Positions 26,548 through 36,228 of a stretch of 64,000 nt of DNA are shown here, one piece after another. The notes under the pieces are model-generated. The model made no database searches, was not told where the DNA came from, and saw nothing but the letters and a program-made list of their open reading frames with translations. Origin of the DNA: Streptomyces changanensis. Its GTDB lineage: Bacteria; Actinomycetota; Actinomycetes; Streptomycetales; Streptomycetaceae. Position 1 is the stretch's first letter. Every line of letters starts with the position of its first letter. The DNA lies in NCBI RefSeq assembly GCF_024600715.1, contig NZ_CP102332.1, positions 6,200,001-6,264,000 of the forward strand. Direction: 5' to 3'. A program made the translations under genes and the position numbers.

Positions 26548-27882
26548 TCACCCCGCGTCCCGTGCCGTGCGGAAACCGGCGAAGATCTGCCGCCGTACCG
26601 GCAGGTCCCAGTTGCGGAACGTGCCCCGGCACGCCACCGGCGCCACCGCGAACGACCCGCCCCGCAGCACCTTGTGCGCGGGCCCGAAGAACACTTCCGA
26701 GTACTCCCGGTACGGGAACGCCACGAAGCCCGGGTACGGCAGGAAGTCGCTCCCCGTCCACTCCCACACGTCGCCGATCAGCTGCCGCACCCCGAGCGGC
26801 GAGGCCCCGGCCGGGTAGGCACCGGCGGGTGCCGGCCGCAGGTGCCGCTGCCCGAGGTTGGCGTGGTCGGGGGTCGGCTCGGCGTCGCCCCACGGGTAGC
26901 GCCGCGACCGGCCGGACACCGGGTCGTACCGGGCGGCCTTCTCCCACTCGGCCTCCGTCGGCAGCCGCCGCCCGGCCCAGCGCGCGTACGCGTCGGCCTC
27001 GTACCAGCTGACGTGGACCACCGGCTCGTCGTCCGGCACCGCCTCCACGACGCCGAAGCGCCGGCGCAGCCACCGCCCGCCGTCGCGCCGCCAGAACAGC
27101 GGCGCGCCGATGTCGTGCCGCCGGATCTGCTCCCAGCCCTCGGGCGCCCACCAGCGGGGATCGCGGTAGCCGCCGTCGTCGACGAACTCCCGGTAGGCGC
27201 CGCACGTGACCGGCACGGTGTCGATCAGGAAGTCCGGCACGACCCGCACGTGGGCGGGGCGTTCGTTGTCGAGCGCCCACGGCTCCTCGTCGTGCGAGGT
27301 GCCCATCGTGAACGGGCCCCCCGGGACGAGCACTTCGGCCGGCAGGCACGCCGCGCCGTCGGTCGGGCGTGGTGGCTCCGGCGCGGTGAGCACGGCCGGG
27401 CCGCGCCGGAGCTGGTGGGTGATCAGCATGGTCTCGTCGTGCTGCTGCTCGTGCTGGGCGACCATGCCGAAGGCGAACGCGGCGTCCAGTAGCGGGTCGC
27501 CCTCCAGCCGGGCCGCCGCGAGGACGTCGAGCACGCGGTCGCGCACCTCCGCCCCATAGGCGCGCGCCTCGCGCGGGGCCAGCAGCGGCAGCGACGGGCG
27601 GCTCGCGCGGGGGTGGCGGAACGCGTCGTACAGCGGGTCGATCTCGGGCCGCAGCGCGGCCCGCCCGCCCACGGCGCGCAGCAGCCACTGCTCTTCCTGG
27701 TTGGGAATGTGCGCCAGATCCCACACGAGCGGGGACATCAACGGTGAGTGCTGAGCGGCCAGTTCGCCGTCGTCGACGCAGTCGGTGAGCCGCGCGGTGC
27801 GTTCCCGGGCGGCGGCCAGCGCGTCGTACGCGCGCCGGCGGAGCGCCTCGGGCTCGGCGACGGGGGAGGGGGGCGCGGTCAT
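26548..27882 (-). CDS. egtB: Hercynine oxygenase / sulfoxide synthase EgtB
   Basis: A 444-residue protein: an N-terminal DinB-like domain and a C-terminal FGE-sulfatase domain. The iron site H-x3-H-x-E is visible in AQHEQQHDE. The C-terminal part has VPGGPFTMGTSHDEEPWALDNERPAHV in outline, FRNWDLP and the end IFAGFRTARD. It couples gamma-glutamylcysteine (or cysteine) to hercynine with oxygen. The ATG overlaps the egtA stop by 4 bases (ATGA). No key residue looks missing. Confidence 0.95.
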   Translation of the reverse strand: MTAPPSPVAEPEALRRRAYDALAAARERTARLTDCVDDGELAAQHSPLMSPLVWDLAHIPNQEEQWLLRAVGGRAALRPEIDPLYDAFRHPRASRPSLPLLAPREARAYGAEVRDRVLDVLAAARLEGDPLLDAAFAFGMVAQHEQQHDETMLITHQLRRGPAVLTAPEPPRPTDGAACLPAEVLVPGGPFTMGTSHDEEPWALDNERPAHVRVVPDFLIDTVPVTCGAYREFVDDGGYRDPRWWAPEGWEQIRRHDIGAPLFWRRDGGRWLRRRFGVVEAVPDDEPVVHVSWYEADAYARWAGRRLPTEAEWEKAARYDPVSGRSRRYPWGDAEPTPDHANLGQRHLRPAPAGAYPAGASPLGVRQLIGDVWEWTGSDFLPYPGFVAFPYREYSEVFFGPAHKVLRGGSFAVAPVACRGTFRNWDLPVRRQIFAGFRTARDAG

Positions 27883-29348
27883 GGGCGGAGGTCCTCCACG
27901 CGGTCGGGGCCGGCGTCCCGGCCGGATCGGGGAGCGGGAACGGGCCCGGCGGCCGCGGGGGCCACGGGTGCCGTCGCGGCCGCACGGTCTGCCGGGGCGG
28001 TCGGGGCCGGGGCCGCCGGGGTCGCACGGTCTGCCGGGGCCGTCGGGGTCGCACGGTCCGCGGCGGCGGCCGTCGCGGCGGCGGCCGGCGCGGGGGCGGG
28101 CCGTGGGTCGTCGGCGGGGCAACGGCGACGCAGCACGAACCGCTCGTGGAAGCCGGCCACCGCGTCGAGCACCGCCGTCGGCGCGCCGGAGCGGGCCAGC
28201 GCCTCCAGGGCGAGACCGAAGCAGACCACGGCCGCCCGGTGCAGCGCGGCCGCGTCCGGGCCGTCGCGGATCGCCGCCCGCCAGTGCGCGTCACCCGGCG
28301 GGCGCAGCGGCCCGGCCGTCTCCGTCAGCGGCAGCAGGGCCCGGTACGCCGCGTCGGCCGCGGCCGGGTCGTCGAACAGCGCCGTCGTGACGGCCAGCGG
28401 CACGACCCATCCGTCGTCGCCCGGTTGCGCGTCCAGCATGCGCAGCTCCAGATGCGTGCCGCGCGGCCGCACCGGCGGGAAGAGGGTCGTCAGGTGGTAG
28501 TCGAGGTCGGCGCGCGTCGGCGGCCGAGGCGCCGCGGACCGCAGCCACTGGCGGAACGTCAGCCCCCTCGGTACCAGCCAGGGGCCTTCCTCGGCGCGCA
28601 CGCACATCACCGGCGCGTCCAGCACGTGGGCGGCCCACGCCGAACGGGGTTCCCGTCCGAGGGGCGGGGCCAGTCCCCGGACCGCGTCGATGCCCGCCCA
28701 CAGCGACTGCCGCACGGACCGCAGCCCCGTGGGGCGGCCGTGCAACGTCGGCGAGTTGGCGAACGAGGCGACGAGGACCGGGCCCAGCAGGTGCGCCAGC
28801 CGCCACCGCTGTCGGTAGCCGAGCGGGCCGGGCTCCTCGTACCCGGTGTCCACGCACACCTGCACCGACGCCGAGTCGCGCATCATGTGCCGGCCGGCGG
28901 GGCCCCAGCGGTCGAGGTAGGTCTCCATGGCGTCGTAGCGGGGCTCGCGCAGCAGCCGCTCGCGGGTGGGCAGCCAGGGGTCGGTGCCGGAGCCGGTGAG
29001 GACGAGCCCGAGACGGGCGAGTGCGGCCCGCGCGGCCGACAGGTCGGCCTGGACGGTGGCGACGCAGGCGGTGAGGGACGCGGCGGGCGGCGAGCTGAGC
29101 TCCAGCTGCCCGCCCGGTTCGAGGGAGACCGACGAACCGAGGCCCAGGTCCCGCAGGGCGGCGTACGCGCCGCGCAGGCGGTCGGGTGTGACGGTCAGGC
29201 GCGGGTGGTCCGCGTCGTGGACGAACCACTCCAGTTCCACCCCGACGGTGCCGGGCGGACCGGTCTTGAAGCAGATGCACCGCAGCAGGTCCTCGGCCTC
29301 GTCCTCGGCCAGCGGGGGCCCGCCGGCGCCGACGTCGATCGACGGCAT
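27879..29348 (-). CDS. egtA: Glutamate-cysteine ligase EgtA
   Basis: A 489-residue ligase making gamma-glutamylcysteine for ergothioneine. Visible blocks are GTVGVELEWFVHD, SLEPGGQLELSSPP, MMRDSASVQVCVDTG, and HLELRMLDAQPGDDGWV. The conserved domain ends at about residue 420; the last 60 or so residues are an Ala/Thr/Pro-rich tail with repeated ADRAT-x-APA units, not typical of the family. The ATG at 29348 follows GGAGGAG and fits the family N-terminus. It is the first gene of the egtABCD operon; a perfect 30-base palindrome lies about 110 bases upstream. Confidence 0.94.
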   Translation of the reverse strand: MPSIDVGAGGPPLAEDEAEDLLRCICFKTGPPGTVGVELEWFVHDADHPRLTVTPDRLRGAYAALRDLGLGSSVSLEPGGQLELSSPPAASLTACVATVQADLSAARAALARLGLVLTGSGTDPWLPTRERLLREPRYDAMETYLDRWGPAGRHMMRDSASVQVCVDTGYEEPGPLGYRQRWRLAHLLGPVLVASFANSPTLHGRPTGLRSVRQSLWAGIDAVRGLAPPLGREPRSAWAAHVLDAPVMCVRAEEGPWLVPRGLTFRQWLRSAAPRPPTRADLDYHLTTLFPPVRPRGTHLELRMLDAQPGDDGWVVPLAVTTALFDDPAAADAAYRALLPLTETAGPLRPPGDAHWRAAIRDGPDAAALHRAAVVCFGLALEALARSGAPTAVLDAVAGFHERFVLRRRCPADDPRPAPAPAAAATAAAADRATPTAPADRATPAAPAPTAPADRAAATAPVAPAAAGPVPAPRSGRDAGPDRVEDLRP

Positions 29349-29455
29349 GGTCGCTCCTCCTGTCGAAGGCGTACCGTCCCACCTAAGCCACCGCGGCGGG
29401 CCCGCACAAGAGCGCCCCGGTGAACGATCGTCGGCACGTGCCACCGCCAGGCACC

Positions 29456-29485
29456 GGCGGGTGACGGCCGCGGCCGTCACCCGCC
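29456..29485. promoter_or_regulatory. Perfect 30-base palindrome upstream of egtA
   Basis: Bases 29456-29470 are the exact reverse complement of 29471-29485, with no spacer; the centre reads GGCCGCGGCC. It lies 108 bases upstream of the egtA start, between divergent genes, so a terminator role is unlikely. Confidence 0.5.
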
Positions 29486-29735
29486 TCGTACGCCACCCAC
29501 ACCGACCGGACGACCGCTCCCGGGCCGCAGGCGCGGTCGCGGTCGGGGCGTACGGGTGCGGACCGCCCCCGCCGGGACGGGGACGTAGGGGGCGGCCCGG
29601 CCAGTCCGGGCAGGGGTGTACGGGGGCCGGCCCGGCCAGTCCCGGCAGGGAGGCACGGGGGCGGCCCGGCCGTCCGGGCGGGACGGGACCCGGCCCGGGG
29701 GCGCCGCGCGCGTGCGCGCGGCCCGGTCCGTCCTC

Positions 29736-29741
29736 TAGCGT
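29736..29741 (+). promoter_or_regulatory. -10 element deciding a leaderless start
   Basis: TAGCGT ends 7 bases before the ATG at 29749. No ribosome binding site is present. This spacing points to 29749 rather than the in-frame ATG at 29743 as the start. Confidence 0.4.
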
Positions 29742-29748
29742 CATGACC

Positions 29749-30018
29749 ATGGACACACGACCGCAGCGCTTCGAGATCCTGATCGTGCCCGGACCGGCGG
29801 AGGGGCGCGACGCCGCGCACCTCGCCGAGGCCGCCATCCGCTCGGCGGTGGTCGAGGCCACCGGGGAGACCGGTGCCTCCGGCTATCCGCGCTACGCGGG
29901 CGGCGGCATGATCGCCGACATCGACCCGGAGACCCGCGCCGTCGAGGCGCTGCTCGTCGACGGGTCCGAGCTGGACTACGGGCTGTCGGTGCGCGTGGCG
30001 GACCCGCGCGACGACTGA
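29749..30018 (+). CDS. Conserved-looking hypothetical protein, 89 residues
   Basis: A small protein beginning MDTRPQRFEILIVPGPAEG, with an acidic end (RVADPRDD). It has no signal or membrane segment, is well structured by codon use, and starts and ends with the GC3 bias of its neighbours. I do not recognise a family. The first ATG (29743) would be within one base of the -10 element, so 29749 is preferred. The next gene, thiolase, is 295 bases downstream with its own regulatory sites, so co-transcription is not certain. Confidence 0.65.
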   Translation: MDTRPQRFEILIVPGPAEGRDAAHLAEAAIRSAVVEATGETGASGYPRYAGGGMIADIDPETRAVEALLVDGSELDYGLSVRVADPRDD

Positions 30019-30197
30019 CGAGCGCGGTGCGCCCGCGCCGGGGGCGGCGCGGGCACGCCGGGCGGGGCCGGTGACGGCGACCGGAGGCCGGCCGGCGACG
30101 GCTGCGGGCCGGCCCGGTGACGGCGGGAGGGCCGGTGGGGGAGTCGGCCGGCGACGGCTGCGGGGCCGGGGCCGGCGGCCCGCGCGGGCTGCGCCCG

Positions 30198-30288
30198 TTG
30201 ACACCGGCGGCCGTCGGGTCGGAGACTCGCCCCGTCGGTAGTGAACGCGTGTTCACCGTACGTACGCGCGCATGCGGGCCCGCATGCG
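30198..30288 (+). promoter_or_regulatory. Thiolase promoter region: TetR-like operator and 20-base palindrome
   Basis: TTGACA at 30198-30203 may be a -35 element. GTGAAC-GCGT-GTTCAC at 30241-30256 is a perfect 6+6 dyad of the kind bound by TetR-family regulators. CGCATGCGGGCCCGCATGCG (30269-30288) is a perfect 20-base palindrome that could fold as a 5'-leader hairpin before the start at 30314. Confidence 0.5.
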
Positions 30289-30313
30289 GGCCCCAGGCCG
30301 TGGGAGAGACCCG

Positions 30314-31498
<1,185 letters not shown>

Positions 31499-31541
31499 GA
31501 GGCGCGCGGCGCGGGGAGCCGGCCGGCGCACGCGGGTGGCG

Positions 31542-31982
31542 TCAGCCCTCGGCGCCGCCGCCCGCGGACCCCGGCTCGCCGGCGGCCCGGTCGCCGCCCG
31601 CGGCCCCCGTGCCGCCACCCGCCGACGCGGCCTCGTCGATCGACTTCCGCACCGCGTCCATGTCCAGCCCGCGCGCCTGTCCGATCACGTCCTCCAGCAC
31701 GGCCTCGGGAAGTGCCCCGGGCTGGGCGAACACGGCCACGTTCTCGCGCACGATCATCAGCGTGGGGATGGACCGGATGTCGAACGCGGCCGCCAGCTCC
31801 TGCTCCGCCTCGGTGTCCACCTTGGCGAACACCAGGTCCGGGTGGCGCTCCGAGGCCTTCTCGTACACCGGGGCGAACCGGACGCACGGGCCGCACCACG
31901 ACGCCCAGAAGTCGATCAGGACGAAGTCGTTGTCCGACACCACCTGGTCGAAGTTCTCCTTGGTCAGTTCGATCGTGCTCAT
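31542..31982 (-). CDS. Thioredoxin with Gly/Ala-rich tail
   Basis: A 146-residue thioredoxin. The active site WCGPC is in DFWASWCGPCVRF, and the cis-Pro is in SIPTLMIV. The thioredoxin fold ends at about residue 110; the last 30 residues are Gly/Ala/Glu-rich and probably disordered. It reduces disulfides in the cytoplasm. The ATG at 31982 is the only sensible start. The neighbour pirin is divergent, 120 bases away. Confidence 0.93.
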   Translation of the reverse strand: MSTIELTKENFDQVVSDNDFVLIDFWASWCGPCVRFAPVYEKASERHPDLVFAKVDTEAEQELAAAFDIRSIPTLMIVRENVAVFAQPGALPEAVLEDVIGQARGLDMDAVRKSIDEAASAGGGTGAAGGDRAAGEPGSAGGGAEG

Positions 31983-32089
31983 GCCGTCCGCCTCTCCGGG
32001 GGTGCTTCGGTGCCCCCGACAACGGTGCCCGGGGTCGTCGCTATTCCCCCTGCCCGGAGGGGAGAGGCGCCACGCCGCCCCCCATCGCC

Positions 32090-32095
32090 TAGGTT
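32090..32095 (+). promoter_or_regulatory. -10 element for a leaderless pirin transcript
   Basis: TAGGTT lies 7 bases upstream of the pirin ATG at 32103 with only GGGCCCC between, so the mRNA is probably leaderless. Confidence 0.45.
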
Positions 32096-32102
32096 GGGCC
32101 CC

Positions 32103-33068
32103 ATGAGCAATCTCGACCGTCAGGCCGTGCCGTCCCTCTGCGGCGGCAGGGGCTTCGTCGTCGCGGAGCCCGTGAGGGAACTCCTCAGCCCGCGCCGCGT
32201 GCGGCTCGGCGAGTCCACCGAGGTGCGTCGGCTGCTGCCCAACCTCGGCCGCCGCATGGTCGGCGCCTGGGCCTTCGTCGACCACTACGGCCCCGACGAC
32301 ATCGCCGACGGACCCGGCATGCAGGTACCGTCGCACCCGCACATCGGCCTGCAGACGGTCAGCTGGCTCCACGAGGGGGAGGTGCTGCACCGCGACAGCA
32401 CCGGCAGCCTCCAGACCATCCGCCCCCGCGAGCTGGGCCTGATGACCTCCGGCCGGGCGATCTCCCACTCGGAGGAGAGCCCCCGCCCCCACGCCCGCTA
32501 CCTGCACGGCGCCCAGCTCTGGGTGGCCCTACCCGACAGCCACCGCCACGTCGACCCCCACTTCGAGCACCACGCCGACCTCCCGCACGTCACCGCGCCG
32601 GGACTGACCGCGACCGTCGTCCTCGGCACCCTCGACGGCGCGACGTCGCCCGGCACGACGTACACCCCGCTGGTCGGCGCGGACCTCACCCTCGCCCGCG
32701 GCGCCGAGGCGCGGCTGCCCCTCGACCCGGACTTCGAGTACGCGGTCCTGGCCATGTCCGGCGAGACGCACGTGGACGGCGTCCCGGTCCTCCCCGGCTC
32801 GATGCTCTACCTCGGCTGCGGCCGCACCGAACTGCCCCTGCGCGCCGGGTCGGACGCGTCGCTGATGCTCCTGGGCGGCGAACCGTTCGCGGAGGAGATC
32901 ATCATGTGGTGGAACTTCGTCGGCCGCACCCAGCAGGAGATCGAGCAGGCCCGTTCGGACTGGATGACGGGCACCCGCTTCGGCCGGGTGGAGGGCTACG
33001 ACGGAGGCCGGCTGCCTGCCCCCGAACTCCCGCCGGTCGCGCTGAAACCGCGGGGCAGGGTGCGCTGA
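32103..33068 (+). CDS. Pirin-family protein (cupin)
   Basis: A 321-residue pirin: MVGAWAFVDHYGPDDI and SHPHIGLQTVSWLHEGEVLHRDS give the conserved His residues of the metal site, followed by LMTSGRAISHSEES. Some pirins are quercetin dioxygenases; others bind regulators such as pyruvate dehydrogenase or NF-kB partners. The function here is open. A TAGGTT box 7 bases before the ATG indicates a leaderless mRNA. Convergent with the CBM3-GH16 gene, 210 bases away. Confidence 0.92.
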   Translation: MSNLDRQAVPSLCGGRGFVVAEPVRELLSPRRVRLGESTEVRRLLPNLGRRMVGAWAFVDHYGPDDIADGPGMQVPSHPHIGLQTVSWLHEGEVLHRDSTGSLQTIRPRELGLMTSGRAISHSEESPRPHARYLHGAQLWVALPDSHRHVDPHFEHHADLPHVTAPGLTATVVLGTLDGATSPGTTYTPLVGADLTLARGAEARLPLDPDFEYAVLAMSGETHVDGVPVLPGSMLYLGCGRTELPLRAGSDASLMLLGGEPFAEEIIMWWNFVGRTQQEIEQARSDWMTGTRFGRVEGYDGGRLPAPELPPVALKPRGRVR

Positions 33069-33164
33069 GGAGCAGGGGTGTCGTGGTGTTCCGACCGCGT
33101 GCCCCGGCCGGCGGGCGGCCGCGGGACATCGCGCCCGCGCCACGCCCACCTGCCGTGCCGGCCC

Positions 33165-33245
33165 CGCGTGCCCACACCGACCGCACCGACCGGCCCGCAC
33201 CGACCGGCCCGACCGCACCGACCGGCCCGACCGACGCGGCGGGCG
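33165..33245. repeat. Short CACCGACCGGCCCG repeats
   Basis: About five imperfect copies of CACCGACCGGCCCG sit between the convergent pirin and CBM3-GH16 genes. No gene is supported in the 33069-33278 gap. Confidence 0.6.
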
Positions 33246-33278
33246 GACGCACCGGCGAGGTCCGACCGCCGCGGACCG

Positions 33279-34709
33279 TCACCGGCTCGCGGGCACCGTG
33301 TCCTCGAAGGTGGTGCCTGCCGCCCGGTAGGCGGCGATCTTCGCGGCGACCTGGGCCGGCGTCAGGACCCGGTCCTTGACGTGCAGCACGTAGTCCACCT
33401 TCTGGTCGTAGGCGCGCGGAGTGGTGCCGGTCTGGCCCGCGAGGTCGATGAGCCACTGGTTGAAGTTGATGGACATCGGCCGCTCGGGCAGGTAGCGGGC
33501 GTCGTGACGGCCGAACTCCCGGCCGTCGACGTAGTAGGTGATGAAGCTGTCGTCGATGGTGAGGACGAGGTCGTGCCAGCCGGCGTAACTCGTGCGTGAC
33601 TCCGAGTGCTGGTTGACGGCCTCCCAGGGGTCGGGCCGGTAGGTCTCCCACGAGGTGGTGTAGAGGATGTTGGCGGGCTCACCCCAGCCGCCGTTGGGCA
33701 GGTACTCGAAGTCGTACTCGGCGTAGTCGTCCGCCATCGGGGCTTTGAGGTCGTTGATGGTGAAGAACGTCTGCACGACGCGGTCGCCGTCCGGCCCCGA
33801 CCTCGGCGCGTCGGAGAACCGCACCCGGGCGGCGTAGGTCCCGTTCTTGAACTTCGTCGCCTTGGTGAGGACTTCGGTGTGCTTCGTCGACTCGGGTGTG
33901 CCGGCGGTCGAGGTCTCCAGGTTCATGATCGAGTTGGTCCCCTCCTTGGCGAAGGTGACGTTCTGCGCCGCCCAGGTCGCGCCCGGAACCCCCGGACCGC
34001 CCGCGTTGGACCGCACGCTCCAGCCGTGGGCGCCGATCGCCGGATCGGTGTGCGAGGTGTAGTCGAAGTCGTCGAAGAGGGTGGCGCCCCCGGTCGGCGG
34101 ATCGGTCGGGTCGGGACCCGGCCCGGGGTCGTTGCCCTCGGGCGCCGTCCCCCACACCGGCGTACCGCCGACGCCGGTGGTGACCTTGGTCCAGTTCCCG
34201 TACGCCGTCTGGGCGGGCCCAAAGGAGTAGTCGTCGTTCTGGTTCAGCGGCTGCCAGTTCGAACGGTGGAAGCGCAGCTGCATGTCGCCGGTGCTCGCGC
34301 CGGGCGCGAGGGTGCCGGCCCCGGCGGTGAAACCGATCTCCAGGTAGCGGTCGGCGGTGGCGGTCGGCCGGGCCAGGGTGCCGAAGGTCCCCGTGATGTT
34401 CCCGCAGCCCTTGACCGCCCAGGAACAGGCGAAGGTGTACGACGCGCCGGCGTCGGCCTTGAAGTAGTACCGGATCCTGACCTGGCTGAGGGAGACCGGG
34501 GCGGTGCCGGTGTTGACGGCCTTGAGCCAGGGTTCGGCCTGGTCGCTGCCCGTGGCGCTCTGCCGGTACTGGACGGTCAGCGCCTCGCCGGCGGCGGCAG
34601 CGGGTGCCGCCGGGAGGGTGGCGCAGCCGAGGCCGGCCACGAGGGCGGCGGCCAGGGCCGCGCGGATCCGTGTGGTGCGCGCTTTCGTGCTCGTGCTGAT
34701 GCTGGTCAC
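33279..34709 (-). CDS. Secreted CBM3-GH16 polysaccharide hydrolase
   Basis: A 476-residue secreted protein. The signal peptide (about 1-41, ending APAAAAG) precedes a CBM3 cellulose-binding module (about 42-190): VQYRQSATG, VRIRYYFKAD, YLEIGF, NDDYSF, PVWG. After a Pro/Gly/Asp linker comes a GH16-like domain (about 220-476) with the short catalytic motif E-Y-D-F-E. The GTG at 34709 overlaps the GH20 stop (GTGA), which places it as the last gene of the das-like operon. CBM3 points to cellulose or chitin binding; beta-glucan or similar hydrolysis is expected. That an enzyme with a cellulose-type module is coupled to an amino-sugar operon is unusual. Confidence 0.8.
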   Translation of the reverse strand: MTSISTSTKARTTRIRAALAAALVAGLGCATLPAAPAAAAGEALTVQYRQSATGSDQAEPWLKAVNTGTAPVSLSQVRIRYYFKADAGASYTFACSWAVKGCGNITGTFGTLARPTATADRYLEIGFTAGAGTLAPGASTGDMQLRFHRSNWQPLNQNDDYSFGPAQTAYGNWTKVTTGVGGTPVWGTAPEGNDPGPGPDPTDPPTGGATLFDDFDYTSHTDPAIGAHGWSVRSNAGGPGVPGATWAAQNVTFAKEGTNSIMNLETSTAGTPESTKHTEVLTKATKFKNGTYAARVRFSDAPRSGPDGDRVVQTFFTINDLKAPMADDYAEYDFEYLPNGGWGEPANILYTTSWETYRPDPWEAVNQHSESRTSYAGWHDLVLTIDDSFITYYVDGREFGRHDARYLPERPMSINFNQWLIDLAGQTGTTPRAYDQKVDYVLHVKDRVLTPAQVAAKIAAYRAAGTTFEDTVPASR

Positions 34710-36220
34710 CTGGTGGTCCTCTCGGGACGAAGGATCGCGGAGGGGCGGCTCGGCACTCCGAGAGCGTCGAGCCGGGTTCTGTGGTGGTGCAGCCGTGCCC
34801 GGAATCCGGGCCAGTCGTGGCCGCCGGACCAGGCGGTGTCGGCCAGTGCGCACAGCCGGGGGAAGGCGAGGTACTCGGCGTGCGCCGCGGTGGCGACGTA
34901 CTCGGTCCACAGCTGCGCCTGGGTGCCGAGCACCCGCGCGGCGGCCGGTGCCCCCCAGTGGGCGGGCGCGGGGTCGGTGGCGTACACGGCCGGCAGGTCG
35001 ACCGCGTCGCCCGACTGGCCGGGCGGCTCGTCGGGGTGGGCGGACTGCGGGTAGTCGAGGTACGTGGAGCGGTACGGCGCCATGATCACGTACTGGCCGC
35101 GGCCGGCCGCCGCCAGTCCGTGGTCCTCGTCGCGCCAGGCCAGCACGGTGAAGGACCCGGGCAGGTCGCGCCCGGTCTCGGTCCACCCCAGCGGCTGCCT
35201 CCCGCGCCCGGTCAGGAAGTCCCCGATGCGTTCCATGAACCACCCGTGGAGCGCGTCGGGGCCGTCCAGCCCCTCGTCGGCCACGCGCCGCAGGGCCGCG
35301 GGCGAGCGGTGCCATTCGGTGGTCGGGCACTCGTCGCCACCGACGTGGACGTAGGGCGAGGGGAAGAGGTCCATGACCTCGTCCAGTACGGCGCGGCAGA
35401 AGTCGAGGACGTCGTCGGTGACGCCGAGGACGGTGTCGCACACTCCCCAGCTCTTCCACACGTCCAGTCGCCGCTCGGGGAAGTTGCCGAGGTGCGGGTA
35501 GGCGGCCAGGGCGGCCCGCGCGTGGCCCGGCATCTCGATCTCCGGTACGACGGTGACGCCCCGGTCGGCGGCGTACGCCACCAGTTCGCGCAACTCCTCG
35601 CGGCCGTACGCGCCACCGTGCGGCATCCCGCCGACCTCCGTGAGCCGGGGGTACGCCGCGACGGGCATCCGCCAGCCCTGGTCGTCCGTCAGGTGCAGGT
35701 GCAGCACGTTGAGCTTGTGCAGGGCGAGCAGGTCGGTGAAGCGCCGCAGGAACGAGACGGGCTGGAAGTGGCGGGCCACGTCGAGCATCGCGCCGCGCCA
35801 GGCGTACCGGGGCACGTCCGTGATCTCGACGCCGGGGACGGACCACCGCACCCCGCGTACCGGTCCCGCCCCGAGCGCGGCGACGGGCAGGAGCTGCCGG
35901 ATCGTCTGGACACCGTGCCGCAGTCCGGCGGCGCCCGCGGCACGGAGCAGCACCGCTTCGCCGCTGACGGTCAGGCCGTAGCCCTCCGCGCCGAGGCCGG
36001 TGAGGCCGGGGTCGAGGACGAGGACGATCCGGCCGTCCGGGGCGAGGGGCAGCGGCAGTCCGGTCGCCGGCGCCAGCAGGGTGCGCAACAGGGCGGCCGC
36101 GGGTCCGGCCCCCGGGGTCGCGCGGATCGCCGTGGTGTCGTCGAGGGTGAAGCTCCCGGGGGACCGGCTGAGTTTCGAGGGGCCCGGGACGAGCCCGGGG
36201 ACCGCGGTCGGCGGGTACAC
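34706..36220 (-). CDS. GH20 beta-N-acetylhexosaminidase, cytoplasmic (DasD-like)
   Basis: A 504-residue GH20 enzyme with GH20b at the N-terminus and the catalytic barrel from about 135. The catalytic Asp-Glu pair is in VHVGGDECPTTEW; HLHLTDDQGWRMPV and EIEMPGHARAAL are standard blocks. It lacks a signal peptide and so cleaves chitobiose or other imported amino-sugar oligomers inside the cell. The GTG at 36220 is preceded by AGGAGGCACC, a near-perfect ribosome binding site, and so is chosen over the longer frame. Together with the permeases and binding protein it makes a das-type operon (DasABC plus hexosaminidase). Confidence 0.92.
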   Translation of the reverse strand: MYPPTAVPGLVPGPSKLSRSPGSFTLDDTTAIRATPGAGPAAALLRTLLAPATGLPLPLAPDGRIVLVLDPGLTGLGAEGYGLTVSGEAVLLRAAGAAGLRHGVQTIRQLLPVAALGAGPVRGVRWSVPGVEITDVPRYAWRGAMLDVARHFQPVSFLRRFTDLLALHKLNVLHLHLTDDQGWRMPVAAYPRLTEVGGMPHGGAYGREELRELVAYAADRGVTVVPEIEMPGHARAALAAYPHLGNFPERRLDVWKSWGVCDTVLGVTDDVLDFCRAVLDEVMDLFPSPYVHVGGDECPTTEWHRSPAALRRVADEGLDGPDALHGWFMERIGDFLTGRGRQPLGWTETGRDLPGSFTVLAWRDEDHGLAAAGRGQYVIMAPYRSTYLDYPQSAHPDEPPGQSGDAVDLPAVYATDPAPAHWGAPAAARVLGTQAQLWTEYVATAAHAEYLAFPRLCALADTAWSGGHDWPGFRARLHHHRTRLDALGVPSRPSAILRPERTTR

Positions 36221-36228
36221 GGTGCCTC

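Larger units (their letters stand above)
29349..29748. promoter_or_regulatory. Egt promoter region and gap, with repeats
   Basis: About 400 non-coding bases between the divergent egtA and the 89-aa gene. The part near egtA holds the 30-base palindrome (listed) and GGCACGTGCC at 29433-29442. From about 29570 to 29700 are imperfect repeats of GGCCCGGCCAGTCC type (at least three). No gene is supported. Confidence 0.5.
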
